NCBI GenBank assembly: GCA_012862575.1
Contig: BLSF01000039.1
Coordinates: 63,695-127,694 of the forward strand
Source of the DNA: Parietichytrium sp. I65-24A
Taxonomy: Eukaryota; Sar; Bigyra; Thraustochytrida; Thraustochytriidae
DNA: 64,000 bases
Direction: 5' to 3'
Part shown: positions 9,482 through 20,357 of the stretch, piece after piece
How the letters are laid out: each line of letters starts with the position of its first letter
Position numbering within the stretch: position 1 is the stretch's first letter
Made by a program: the position numbers and the translations under genes
Notes under the pieces: model-generated
Told to the model about the DNA's origin: nothing
What the model saw: the letters and a program-made list of their open reading frames with translations, nothing else
Databases searched by the model: none

Positions 9482-11554
9482 CTAATTTTTGCTGCCGAGA
9501 GATGCTGGGGAGGAGGACACAGCTGCAGAGCCGGCATCAAGAACACGCAGAGCTAGCCCTTCAGCGCGAGTCCAGTCAACAGAAGCGTCTCGATCGGAAG
9601 AAATGATTAGCTCTTTTCCAAAGGCCAGAGCGCCAATTGTAGCAGCAATGTGATATTTCTCGTCCAGCCCGTGCTTTCTGCCCAGCTCAGACTGGGATAG
9701 CTTGCTGTGCCATTTGTAGAAGCGAATAGCTGACTCGCTCGCCTCTTCCACAAATTTGTCATAATATCCCTTCACAATCTGGAAGACCTCGGGACTCAGA
9801 GAGCGTGAAGCCTCACGCTGGACCTCTTTCCGAGTTATGAGGATGCGCAAGGCTTGCACAGTTTGCGAACTAATACCTTCGGCCTTCGAAACTTCTCCAT
9901 CGCGTTGCACGATAATTTTGTTCAGTACCTCCGATAGCGCGCGATTCTGGTGACTGGCTGGATTTACTCGAGGGTCGCTCATTAAAAGACGCATAATTTC
10001 AATGCGCTCGTGTTTCGCGGCCTTAGCGAGAGCAAAGTCCTCCGATACTCCAGGATTCACACGCTGGTCCGTCAGGAGCAGTTTAACTACCTCGAGAAAT
10101 CCGTTCTTCACCGCACGGATAAGGGCGACGTTGTCTCGCGCGGCAGGATTGCATCGATAGTCGTTTAGTAGAAGGCGGACGACTTCGTGCTGATTATTTG
10201 CACAGGCAAGGCGAATGGCCCTGTTGTCCTTGGCACTAGGGTCGACGCCAGGAATCTGAAGCAGGCGTTCGACGACATCAGCATGGCCGCGTATAGATGC
10301 CTGGCGAATGGCGAAGTTTTCGCAGGCAGCAGGGTTCACATCAGGATTTTCAAGCAACATATTTACAATTTCCAGGTTTCCGTGCTGCGCCCCCCACCGC
10401 AGAGGGCAATCATTCCGAGCGGCTGCATTCACTCTTCCATCTGCAAGGAGTAGCCGAACCACCTCCGTGTGGCCAAATTCACAGGCTAAAATGATTGCAG
10501 CGTCGTCCACGGCATCCGGCTGTACCTCTGGGAGCTGCAAAAGGTCCCTAACAACGGCGACAAGGCCGAATTTTGCTGCCAAACGGATCGCCAGATTCTC
10601 GTGGTGATTTGGTTTCAGCGAATTTAACAGCTCTAGCACGATGTCATGGCGCGCGTTTGTTCGCGCCGTGCTTATCAAGTTTACATATTCCCGTGATGTC
10701 AGTGGGGGGTCTTGGTTCGCCTGTTGATTATCCCTGAGGTAGCGGATGACAAAGTTCAGGTCCCCATCTTTGCAGGCCTTAAGCAACCCCGCACGTGGAT
10801 TAGCACGTAACGTCGACCCTAACCACACTCCTATGGCCGTGGAGCGCAGAATGGAGTCCAGATTTCGGCCCTGCAAAGAAATAGGAGCCTGTCCCCCCGA
10901 TGGCTGCGCCAGGACCCGCTGGTGGGCCTCGGCGGCGGCCTGTTCGATCAAGTTTTCGAAGTCAGGAGACACTTCATCGTAAATTTCGTTTCCCGTCCCC
11001 GCAAACTCGCGATGAAAGGCGTGCGAAATTGATACAATATATTCACGAACAAGCTGTACGAATCGACTTCTGAGCATGTCAGCAGGGTTTGCGATGATAT
11101 TCGCCAGAGGCTGCTGTGGCCCGAGCTCTGTAATGGGCATTGCGTCTTCGTTTGAGCCGAGGGCGTCTTGGTCGCTCACATCTTCTGAGCCAACATTCTC
11201 GCGAGTAATCGACGACGAGGCGCTTGGATCCAACTCAACGCGAGCCGGTAGCCATACCCTAGAGACCGTAACTTCGGATCCTTCATTCTCAGCCGCGATG
11301 GACGGAGAGTCCAGTGAGGCCGACGATGCGGAAGACGACGAGGAGGTTGAGGATCCATTCATGCCATGTGCAGAAGAACCCGGCCGGTTCGCCACTGCTG
11401 CACTCTCCTCGCCCGGAGCAGCATGAGAACTTGCGGTCACGGTTTCGTTACGCTGGCCGAAAGACAAAGACGTCCTCTGTCTCTTGGAGCTCCGCTCACT
11501 GGCGCTGTCCGGGGAACGCATTTCCTGGTTTGGCCGATTCTCCCTTCTCACCAT
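9482..11554 (-). CDS. Ankyrin-repeat protein
   Basis: A 690-residue protein counted from the first true ATG; the frame stays open upstream only to a TTG. Residues 1-150 are Ser-rich and low-complexity, with a basic KRQR patch. Ankyrin repeats occupy about 265-570. They begin with LLKACKDGDLNFVIRYL and continue as seven or eight units of about 33-35 residues with the pattern DNxAIxxAxxxGHxEVVRLLLxDxRVNPAA. A C-terminal segment of about 130 residues after the repeats is unassigned. This repeat subtype, with NPAA/DPSA turns, is common in large protist and giant-virus ankyrin families. The function is probably protein binding; no enzymatic domain, membrane span or signal peptide is visible. Nothing in its surroundings suggests a partner. 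Confidence 0.8.
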   Translation of the reverse strand: MVRRENRPNQEMRSPDSASERSSKRQRTSLSFGQRNETVTASSHAAPGEESAAVANRPGSSAHGMNGSSTSSSSSASSASLDSPSIAAENEGSEVTVSRVWLPARVELDPSASSSITRENVGSEDVSDQDALGSNEDAMPITELGPQQPLANIIANPADMLRSRFVQLVREYIVSISHAFHREFAGTGNEIYDEVSPDFENLIEQAAAEAHQRVLAQPSGGQAPISLQGRNLDSILRSTAIGVWLGSTLRANPRAGLLKACKDGDLNFVIRYLRDNQQANQDPPLTSREYVNLISTARTNARHDIVLELLNSLKPNHHENLAIRLAAKFGLVAVVRDLLQLPEVQPDAVDDAAIILACEFGHTEVVRLLLADGRVNAAARNDCPLRWGAQHGNLEIVNMLLENPDVNPAACENFAIRQASIRGHADVVERLLQIPGVDPSAKDNRAIRLACANNQHEVVRLLLNDYRCNPAARDNVALIRAVKNGFLEVVKLLLTDQRVNPGVSEDFALAKAAKHERIEIMRLLMSDPRVNPASHQNRALSEVLNKIIVQRDGEVSKAEGISSQTVQALRILITRKEVQREASRSLSPEVFQIVKGYYDKFVEEASESAIRFYKWHSKLSQSELGRKHGLDEKYHIAATIGALAFGKELIISSDRDASVDWTRAEGLALRVLDAGSAAVSSSPASLGSKN

Positions 11555-11673
11555 CACGACACAAGTCAGTCCGCTCTGATAACCTATTTGGCGTTTGTTG
11601 TGACTCTCGATTGGTTGAGTCCGCTTCAAGCGATGTTGTGGTCGTCGTTGACGTATTTATGTATTTCTTTCTG

Positions 11674-11800
11674 TGTTTGGGCAGTGTGACCCACCTCTGG
11701 TCCCCCTCTCCCAGGATTGTATTTCAGGGTTTGGACAGCGTGATCCACCTCTAATACGTTTATTCTTTCCGTGTTTGGACAATGTGACCCACCAGTGGTC
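11674..11800 (+). repeat. Three imperfect direct repeats around GTTTGGRCARYGTGAYCCACC
   Basis: The shared core begins at 11674, 11729 and 11773 (spacing 55 and 44 bp). Copies differ at a few positions, so they are old or have diverged. They end directly before a perfect palindrome. Confidence 0.75.
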
Positions 11801-11803
11801 GTC

Positions 11804-11827
11804 CTTTCCTAGGAATTCCTAGGAAAG
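11804..11827. repeat. 24-bp perfect palindrome
   Basis: The half-site CTTTCCTAGGAA is followed immediately by its exact reverse complement, with no spacer. It could form a cruciform or bind a dimeric protein. It contains no ORF feature. Confidence 0.9.
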
Positions 11828-13765
11828 TTTGGAGCAACAAATTCACCAGGTCGAAGCCGTTTCGAAGGAAGACCAGATCTGCAGCCTCGAAATCTTGTCT
11901 CTTCCAGAACAAGATCTCAGAATTGCCTCTAACGACCTCTTCCTTCGCGACTCCTTCCCTCGAAGAAAATTTCGCACACTCCACGGTCAGCCGGTCCTAG
12001 CAACAACCTTTCTTCGTTTCCAACTGACCAGCGCTGGAGACAGCGCCTATCGCGTACTGCCGCGCGTACCGCCACACAACGGGCGCGCACTCTCTCACTC
12101 TCTCTCCCGCAGCTGGGGACCGTCAGACTCTCTCGTTCGCAGAGCGGGAGTTGGTGTTGAGGGGGTGGGTGTGCTGGGTGGAAATGCGTCTTCCCGACGT
12201 CGGGCAGCCGATTTCGCCGACGGTCGGTGGTGTGTGGTGTGTGGTGTGGGGCGCCTGCGGGGAGGGATCCTAAAACGCCAGCTGCGGGGCCCGGCGGTGG
12301 AGTGGGAGTGGGAAAAGGTTCCTTCGTTCCTTCGTTCCTAGCAACTGCTTTTCCTCGCTGCCTTCGTTTTCTTTCTTGGTTTCCCTTGACCTTTTTCCTG
12401 GACTTTTTTCCTGGGATTTTTAGGGGAATTTCAATGCTTTTTTTCGTCGCTTTTTTAGTTTGTCATAGGCCGCAATAGACCGCGCTAACGGCCTCGGTGT
12501 CCTACACATGCTTATTTAAGTTGTTTAGGTGTTCTAAGGGGGGTTAGGATCTGACACGCGCGCACTTCACTTGTCCCAAATTGCCAATAGGCGAATTGCC
12601 TACTCTACCGGTACGCCTGGGATGGGTCAGTCGCGCGTTGCTCGCAGTCTCAACTACGAGTTATTAGCATGGAAGGTAGCAGTCCCAGGAAGTAAGCAGT
12701 GGGATAGGAAAAATAGGGAGTTGCGGCGAACAAGGAGGAAGGGACGTTAGGAACTTTGTTCGCCGAACGTTAGAAGTACTACCGAGTACGAACTGAGTTC
12801 TCGAGTTCTAGCACTAATGCTTGGGTTCTTGGCAGCCGGTTCCACTGGTTCCGCTGGTTCCGCCGGTGGCTGTTCTTGTGGGCTCATCATCAAATGGTCC
12901 AAAGGCTGGCAGTCGTCACTGTCGGTTCTTATGGCCCCTCTCCAATCTACGTGCTTGCTGAAATTTTTAGTTCAAGAACATTGAGCTACCAGGAGTACCG
13001 AGAGTCCCAAACTTCCTTCTTCAACAGCGGCAAGGAAGCTGCCATGAATTCAAAGATTTGCGACTTGTGCTTCTCTCGCTGCAATGATGTAAGTACATAT
13101 TGCTAGATTGAAGAAGCGAGGAACTTGAGGAGCAGAGGAACACCAAAATACAGAATCCAGAATACAGAAAATACAGAATCCATAATTCAGAATTTACAGT
13201 ACTCAGTACCTCAGGCTGGCACGTTACGTACATTTGGGAGCTCGTTGGAGCCGCGGAGTTGCACTAGTTGTACGCTCAGTGGAACAAATGGGTCTTCCGT
13301 TCCGATAAAGCCAGCCGCCCATCTTTCAGGGTCCGTTGTCAAGCGTTGTAATCATAAAGTCTTTTCAAAAGCACGATTCTGTCGGGGCAGAGCTCGTGCA
13401 ATATTTCAAATAAAAGTGGCAAGTTGAGGTTCCTGAACGTTGTGACCCACCAGGTCCGAAGGCCGGCCCATTCGAAAACGAAGTTTAGAGAAGGAAAGAA
13501 CCAGTCAAGCATGTCTTTCGAACTGCATGTGCAAACAGTGCAATCACTGTGGCGCGATACACGACCAACGATTGCACGATTCCAGACCCATATGCAGCGC
13601 GATAGGCAAAGCACTAATCACTGTCAGTCAGAACAAATTGTGTGTCCTCAAGTGCTGGAGGCACAGTAAAAGTTTATTGGGGCCCAGCATGGCCCACCGG
13701 TCTGAAATCACTGTTATTCCCGCAAGGAAAGCTACTAGAGCGCTTGTGGAGGGCGGCCCTACGAC

Positions 13766-14038
13766 ATGATGGTTTTCTACCCGACACTGATCTCCACTAC
13801 GATAACAGTCGTTCTCGGATCTATGATTATTCTCAACTCCTTCCATGCAAGAGTCGTCAACTTTAAATATATTTTTTTCCTATGTCTGGCCGAAGCCTCG
13901 ATCGATATCATGACGATGGACGCTCATATTACCGGTAATCAAGCGATTCGCGTAGAACAGACTCGGCAGAATGGCATCAATAAGGCTGCTACACAATTTC
14001 ATCGATCGGAAAGGAGAAAGAAGGAGAAACTATTTTGA
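13766..14038 (+). other. Possible multi-pass membrane protein fragment (GPCR-like TM1-TM2)
   Basis: A 90-codon ORF whose first 50 residues contain two hydrophobic segments, TTITVVLGSMIIL and KYIFFLCLAEASIDI, separated by a short basic/polar loop. The pattern recalls TM1-loop1-TM2 of cAMP-receptor or Frizzled-like GPCRs, where TM2 carries a LxxAD/E-type motif. The frame then becomes polar and stops. No convincing further exon was found, so this is either a relic or chance hydrophobicity. Confidence 0.18.
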
Positions 14039-16628
14039 ACATTAAATAGTCGAATAACAATAGGCATAGAGTTGATATCGTGAGGTTGTCCCTGATCATA
14101 GTAAACACTTTCCAGCGAACACCAATGTTTTGCCTACTCGTTGCCTGTGATGGTACCACTGTTACACAAGAGATTGATCACTGAGAGGTGATTGACTGTA
14201 CAAAAGAGGAGTGTCCATTGTCACGAGGTGGAGATGGGAGGGCACATGCCACAAGTAAGATTCTTATATTCAGCAAAAAGATTGACCCGACGGATATCGC
14301 TGTCAAAAATTTGGCTGGCAACATTTTCCTGAGACTCACCAATGCCGCTGGTGAAAGAGTTGTACCGTTTCGTCTTACGTTTCAGTCAGTCACTACACTG
14401 CACATAGGCTGTCACGGTGGAAATGATGAGGTCCCACTTCTTCATCCGCTCTCTCTCCTTTCATGCACGAGGCTACGCTTTAAAATAAACTCTGAGCGTC
14501 GCGGCGAACTCGACGAAGAGACGGCTCATGCGGCGAATAAAGGATGGAAATATCTACAGTAACTGCACGTGAAACACACACAACTACGCACTTCAATCGG
14601 GCGACTCAAAGAAACAATTAGGGTCGCCCGGTCCTCCGCCACAACACGCCCGCAACGTTCAAACCTTCAGGTGCCGACCCACTGCCGCGGCCCTGAGGAA
14701 GAAAATTGGATAACGTATGAGCGCCGGGAAGAGGCAGGAGGGGGCAATTCGCCGCCGTCGACTTTGTGAGGGGCACGGCGGGAGGAAGCTGATACTAGGG
14801 GATGTTCCAGCTGACTTGTATGGGCGCTGGCTGTGGTGTGGCTGTAATTACAAATGCCTCACAGCTGACACATTCTCCTTCGCGGATTGATTGATTTAAC
14901 AAAATTCAAAAATTCGACATCTAATTTTGGAAATTTCTGAGTGTGCACATCGTAGGGGCTGCGCTTCGATTCCTATGACCGGCGCGCTCACATGATTATG
15001 TTCATTGAAATGAAATTAATAAAATCTGTCGACGATCATCGACAGCGGCTTTCGTTTTCGCAATTTTTCAGAACAGAATTTATTCAGAACATGGAATCCA
15101 CAGATTTTGGTTTCCACGCACCCAGCGTAACACAGAAGCGCACCGAGTTACGTGACTTACAAGTACTTGAGAGACCAGAGTGGGTCGTCAGGAGCTGAGC
15201 CAAAAGCCTTTGGTGAGCCAGAGTGGTGAATTTGTTCCAACGTCTTTCACGTTGAGGCATTCGTGGAGGTTGGGTTTGTTTCTCGCGCTTTCTTTGCACT
15301 AGAGCTTCGTCAGGGCTTGGCTTTTTGGAAGTACTTTAATATTGATATTGATATTGTGCTCTCATTGCTTCTCGCTGTCGATTTCGTTTTCGTTTTCGGC
15401 AAGGGGTGTTTCAGAGCCCAACGTGCCGCTCTGGGAGACTGCGATGATTGGTCCAAGACTCACTTGGAGCAGGACAAGCCGGTGCCCGCGGGGGCTTATC
15501 TGCCCCAGTTTGACAGACCGCGCGCGGGACCTTTGGGATTCTTTGGGAGGGGCGAGCGATCTTGCAGAATCGATTCCACGCGTTCTCTGAACGTGTAGCG
15601 GTGTGTGCTCACAGCACAATTCTCCACAGACCCTTGCCGAGAAACTTCCATAATCTCTCACTTGTATGAAATTGTGAATTTTGAATTTTGAGAACTTGAA
15701 GTCTGGTGGTTATCGTCTGGTGTTTCAGACCCATGAAAGGCGGCGCTCAGGGCACAAACAACTTGAAGGTCACCACTGTTTCAATCCCCGATTGACAGTG
15801 TTTCGAGTCGGAGACAAGTTCCAGCACTGCGCGGTCGACGTATGGCCGCACGTGGGACTAAAAGCCTCATGCGGGAGTGGGATCTGTGATGCGTTTCATC
15901 GGCAATGAACGCAGCCTTTTCTTTCGCAATTGTTCTCCGCGCGGAGGCGTCGTACCGTTGAAGCACGTGCGTTTGGCGGTGGGAAACAGCACAGAAATCA
16001 ACAGAGTTTCTCTCGCCCATTGTCGTTCCCGCAACATCTGACACTCTTTCGGAGCCGAATTTCTCCCTCTGGCTGTACTAGAAGGGCGGCAAAATTTCGT
16101 CTTGATTTCTCAAGATCTCTCTTTCAATCAGAATTCAGAATACTGTGTACTAGTACTCTAGATAGTGCTGCATACGATTTACTGTAAAACTCGGGAAAGG
16201 AAGGAATGGCCGGGGGAAGAGGCAGGAGGAGGAGGCAGTGGATGCGGGCAGGACAGAATGTCACGTCTCTACTAACTTTTGTACGGGGGGAAGAAAGTAG
16301 AAACGAGCGGCCTTATTTGAGTGGCAAGGGTGGTGGTAGACGAGATCAGGGTGACTGTTAGCTGGTGAGGAGGATGTCTGTGAACGCCGCCTCTCCCACA
16401 CATGGCAAGTTGTTCCATGGAACTGAACGATACGTGTACTGTAGTGACAAGCCTTATGTAATCGGTAGCCCTGGTGCCGTTCTTAGGGTTGAGATTTTCT
16501 TCTTGTCTGTTTTTATTTACTTTATTTTTAACGTGTTTTCCTACCTAAAAATGATTGAAAACAGTTGATGAATATCAGAAAAATGGCTACTGTGAATTTT
16601 TATTTAAAAATCACAGCTGACGCGACAA

Positions 16629-16656
16629 TCAGAATTCAGAATTCAGAATTCAGAAT
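16629..16656 (+). repeat. (TCAGAAT)4 heptamer repeat
   Basis: Four perfect TCAGAAT units. The same heptad recurs singly or in pairs elsewhere in intergenic DNA of the window (around 13145-13195, 16128-16142, 22145-22205 and, reversed, 31636-31655). Confidence 0.9.
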
Positions 16657-17437
16657 ACAATCTCTCTCAGTCTCTCAGCTATGCAACATGTATTCAATCT
16701 CTCTCGCGGCTTGCAAGAATTCATTGTCCAGTGCTTTATCTCATCTTCCCACGCTGTAGCTTACTGTCAATTTAAACTTATCGCGACTCGGACTTCGCAG
16801 CCAAAAAGTACCGCCAAAATCCGAATCCTCACACGATAATAAAATACACCACCTATTCTCATCGTTCAGATGCTGTAACAGTGTCAGCCCAGCCCTATCA
16901 CATCCTACCCACCCTGTCTCTCCTTCACATCCACTCTCGGCGATTCCTTTCCCCTCCTCTAATCTTCACCTATCTTAAACAATAAAATGAGATAATCCTC
17001 CAGGTATCGCGACCCTCTCTTCTGCTCCCTTCAACTTTCTTCCCTCTCCCGCCCGCCACAAGAGAGACGAGAGGGATAATAAATAATAATATATAATAGA
17101 AATAGAAATAGAATAGAAATAAATAGAAAAAGAAAGAAAAGAGAGAATAAGAGAGAGAGAGAGCGAGGCGCCGTCCATTTCCATACATCAGAGTCAGGGA
17201 GAAAGTTGAACTCACGCGACGCAGCCGCGCACCCTTCCCCACACCTACGCTCGCACGCCCCCACCGCGCTCGCCACCGTACACGCTCTGCGCCGCGCCTC
17301 CAGTCCGCGAGGAACCGCTGCGGAACCACTGCGGAACCACTGCGGAACAGGGAAACGTCGACTAGGGAAGAGGACCTCGCGGCGTTGGAACCACACCTTT
17401 CTGTCGGTCGCGCAGGTGGACAAAGCTGCGAAGAAGC

Positions 17438-17476
17438 CCTCCCTCCCTCCCTCCCTCCCTCCCTCCCTCCCTCCCT
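17438..17476 (+). repeat. (CCCT)n tract in the PRPF4 5' leader
   Basis: Nine to ten CCCT tetramers about 75 nt upstream of the PRPF4 start, followed by CACT/CTCA repeats. The plus strand is entirely pyrimidine here. Confidence 0.92.
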
Positions 17477-17551
17477 CCCTCACTAACTCACTCACTCCCT
17501 CACTCAAACTCTCTCTCACAAGACGCCGAGGAGGCGTGTACTCGCGCACGA

Positions 17552-19142
17552 ATGACAGGCGTGGCGTTGGCGGACATGAGCGATGTGCTGGAACTGTCTG
17601 CCACAGCGCGCGCCGCACAGGAGGAGCACGCGGCGGCGCTGCTGGAGACGGCCTCCCGCAAGCGCGAGCGCGAGCTGACCGTGCCAACGGAGGACGCCCA
17701 GGTGGTGCGCCTGCTACGTGGCGCGGGGCAACCAATATGCCTCTTCGGGGAGCGCGAGGCGGATCGCCGCGCGAGACTGCGCAAAGTGCTGGCGGCGCTT
17801 GAGGCGGCAGGCGGCGCGGACTGGGAACACTATCTGAAGCGCACGCGCTCCGAGGACACCGAGGCCGTCGGGGACAGCGTAGTGGATGGGGTGCAACAGA
17901 AGCAGAAGGAAGAGCAGGCTCGAGATGAGCGCAAAGAAATTTTCTATACAAAAGGGTCGAGCGAGCTTGGCGCAGCGCGGCGCGAGATCGCAGCGTTTTC
18001 ATGGGATCAGGCGCTGACGAGATTGGAGGCACACTCAAACACGTTTAACGATGTGGAGGCCATCATCAAGAGGGAGGAGAAGATGCTCAAGGAGCGCGAT
18101 AGACTCAAGGCCATGACATTGGCCGGCAGTCAGGTTGGCGACCGCAGGCCGCTCAGCTGCTGTGGGTTCAATTCGCAAGGGACTTTGGTGGGAACTGGGT
18201 CCTTTAGCGGCGTTGTAAAACTGTGGAACCCGGAGAGCTTTGAGTGCCTGTACAATCTCGTTGGCCACGAAGATCGCTGCGTGAGCCTTAACTTTAGCCC
18301 CACAGACTCTCTCATGATTGCGACTGGATCTGCGGACTCCACGATACGCCTCTGGAGAGCCCCTCCTGAACACTGCGAGGAGGCTGCAGTTCGCGAACAG
18401 GTCGCGATTGCGGAAGCCGAGGAGGAGGGTACCAAAGTGGAAGGTCTTGAAACCCCTCTGAAGCTCTCTGAGCAGAGCAAACTGCAAGGCCACGCACAAA
18501 GGCTGAGCTCTGTGGTTTGGCATTCCATGGGAAGGCACTTGGGCAGCTCAAGCTACGATCATACCTGGCGCCTCTGGGACGCAGACACATCCAAGGAGCT
18601 CCTCCTGCAAGAGGGACACGAGTACCCGGTCTACGCTCTCTCTTTGAACCATCCGGACGGTTCCTTGGCGTTCTCCGGGGATCTCGCAGGCATTGGACGC
18701 CTGTGGGATCTCCGGTCAGGTAAAGCTATTCGCAGTCTCATGGGCCACGCGGATGGGGTTGTGAGTGCGGATTTTTCCTCAAACGGCTATCACCTAGCTA
18801 CCGGCTCCTTGGACCATACGGCGCGCATCTGGGATTTGAGGCAGAGCGGCGTTCTGCAAGTCCTTCCTGCTCACAACTCACTCGTCTCGTCGGTAGCATT
18901 TACGCCGGACTCCGGTTCCAACTTGATCACCTCTTCGTATGACTACACTTGCAAAACGTGGTGTGCTCGCGACTTTTTGAACCTTTCCACTCTTCGCGGG
19001 CACGAACACATCATCATGGACGCTGCCATCTCTCCATCGGGAGATTCCTTGCTCACCTTGCTCCTACGATCGGACGTGGAAGCTTTGGTCTCCAGGCCAA
19101 ACTCAGTCTGACTCGCCTGAGGCAATGGAGGAGAGCGAGTAG
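17552..19142 (+). CDS. PRPF4: U4/U6 snRNP protein PRPF4 (WD40), apparent 1-nt frameshift near 3' end
   Basis: The N-terminal half has the PRP4 signature 'splicing factor motif' at about residues 50-85, including QPICLFGEREADRRARL. Seven WD40 repeats follow from about residue 195 (for example TGSADSTIRLW, TGSLDHTARIWDL). PRPF4 is a core U4/U6 di-snRNP protein that works with PRPF3 in the tri-snRNP, in the nucleus. The open frame from 17552 ends at 19111 with a non-WD tail (LLLRSDVEALVSRPNSV). In the +1 frame from 19059 the expected last blade, CSYDRTWKLW, appears and runs to a TAG ending at 19142. A single extra T near 19058-19059 therefore separates the two halves. This may be a sequence error, since the seven-blade propeller needs the second frame, or a real frameshift. 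Total length with the second frame is about 529 residues, close to human PRPF4. The start may also be the second Met (residue 9). Confidence 0.92.
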
Positions 19143-20357
19143 AAGGCTTGGTATCCAAGCGACACGGTAACACGCACACATTGCGAAGGATGCCACCTGC
19201 GGTTCGCCCATGTGATTCTGGGCTTCCACCGCAAAACCCTGCTGCTCTCTCAGCAAGAACAGCTTGGGGGCGGCCATTCATGTATATCAATCAAATCACT
19301 TTTGGAAACGCGTCGTGCAGCTAGCTTCGCTTGCAGTCATGCGAATAGAGTTGTGGAGGGGTCTCTCGGTCTCGCTCCTTACGCGGCTTTGCGTTTTTGG
19401 AGGCTCCAGCCAATCGGCCCATCGCAAGCCTACGTAACGTAGCTTGTCGTTGCAAATCGTATGATTTGCTTCGATAGTCTTTGAATCACTGAAATAGAAG
19501 CTCGGCAATGCGCCAAGGGAGAAAAAAAAAGTCCGCGTAGGATTTTCTGTATTCTTTACAAGGTGTCGTTGCGAGGCCGCTCTGAGAAAATTTTGGCAAT
19601 GTCAGCAAATAGTGCCTTTCCTCCTCGTGGTTTTCTGGTGTTGTATTAAGCGCAGGTTCGAGGCTGACCGACCTGCGCGAGCGTTTGCATACTTTCCCTT
19701 CCCATTAAAGAAGTATACACTCGCTTGATCGAATCTAAGAAATGGGAAAACTTTAATGAAACATTGTTCTTTATGAAAGCCTTGTCTCTTCTGGTTCCGA
19801 AGCTATTTATTACTTGTTGCTCATTGACTGTAAGAGCCTTGGAATCGAATTCTTGGCAGCATTGTGTTGTCTCTCATCTCAAGAGGTTCAATGTTTGATG
19901 ATTGGCATTTTCGTGAAAATTTGTTGTTTCACCTGTTTCCCAAGAAGGCACCAGAGCTTCGTCGAAGGCAAAATTAGGACATCAAGTTGATAAACTGTAT
20001 CGGGTGGCCAGCTTGACCAAGATCACATGGCCGTACGACCATCTCTTATCGCAACGGTGTTTTGTCACTGTGGTCGGGGTCCACAAAATTGTAAACGAGA
20101 TTCTCCGCCTTCAACCTCAAACAATTAGTCAGCATCCACATTACGACTTTGGGGCCAAGATTTCTCACAGTCAGTTCATATTTTTGAAATTTGAAATTTA
20201 AAATCTCGACCTGACGCTTTTGAAATCGTAGCTTTGCGAGCTGATTTTCCTTCCTCTGTCGAAAAAGAAAAAAGGTGAATTGTTGCTTTTCACACTTTGA
20301 TAAGATTGATTGATGCTTCCAAAGGACATGAAGACTAGTGTGCGAAGACCTCTCTTT
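19143..20357. other. Intergenic between PRPF4 and SDR genes (convergent)
   Basis: About 1.2 kb with no supported ORF; presumably the 3' UTRs of both genes. No RNA gene or repeat of note was seen. Confidence 0.55.

Larger units (their letters stand above)
11555..17551. other. Gene-poor region between ankyrin and PRPF4 genes
   Basis: About 6 kb with no recognised gene. Seen here: imperfect direct repeats (11674-11800), a 24-bp perfect palindrome (11804-11827), GT/GTG-rich sequence (12225-12250), CAGAAT-type heptads (13145-13195, 16128-16142, 16629-16656), a possible transmembrane-coding fragment (13766-14038), an AT-rich AATAAT/AGAAAT stretch (17078-17130) and a (CCCT)n tract. A 124-codon ORF at 14188-14562 (plus) has no family resemblance that I can see. 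Confidence 0.55.

Noticed and set aside
9482-11554. Viral origin of the ankyrin gene
   Set aside because: The repeat subtype also occurs in giant viruses, but there is no neighbouring viral gene or element boundary.
14188-14562. 124-codon plus-strand ORF
   Set aside because: Non-repetitive and of fair length, but with no family resemblance and no context; left as unannotated.
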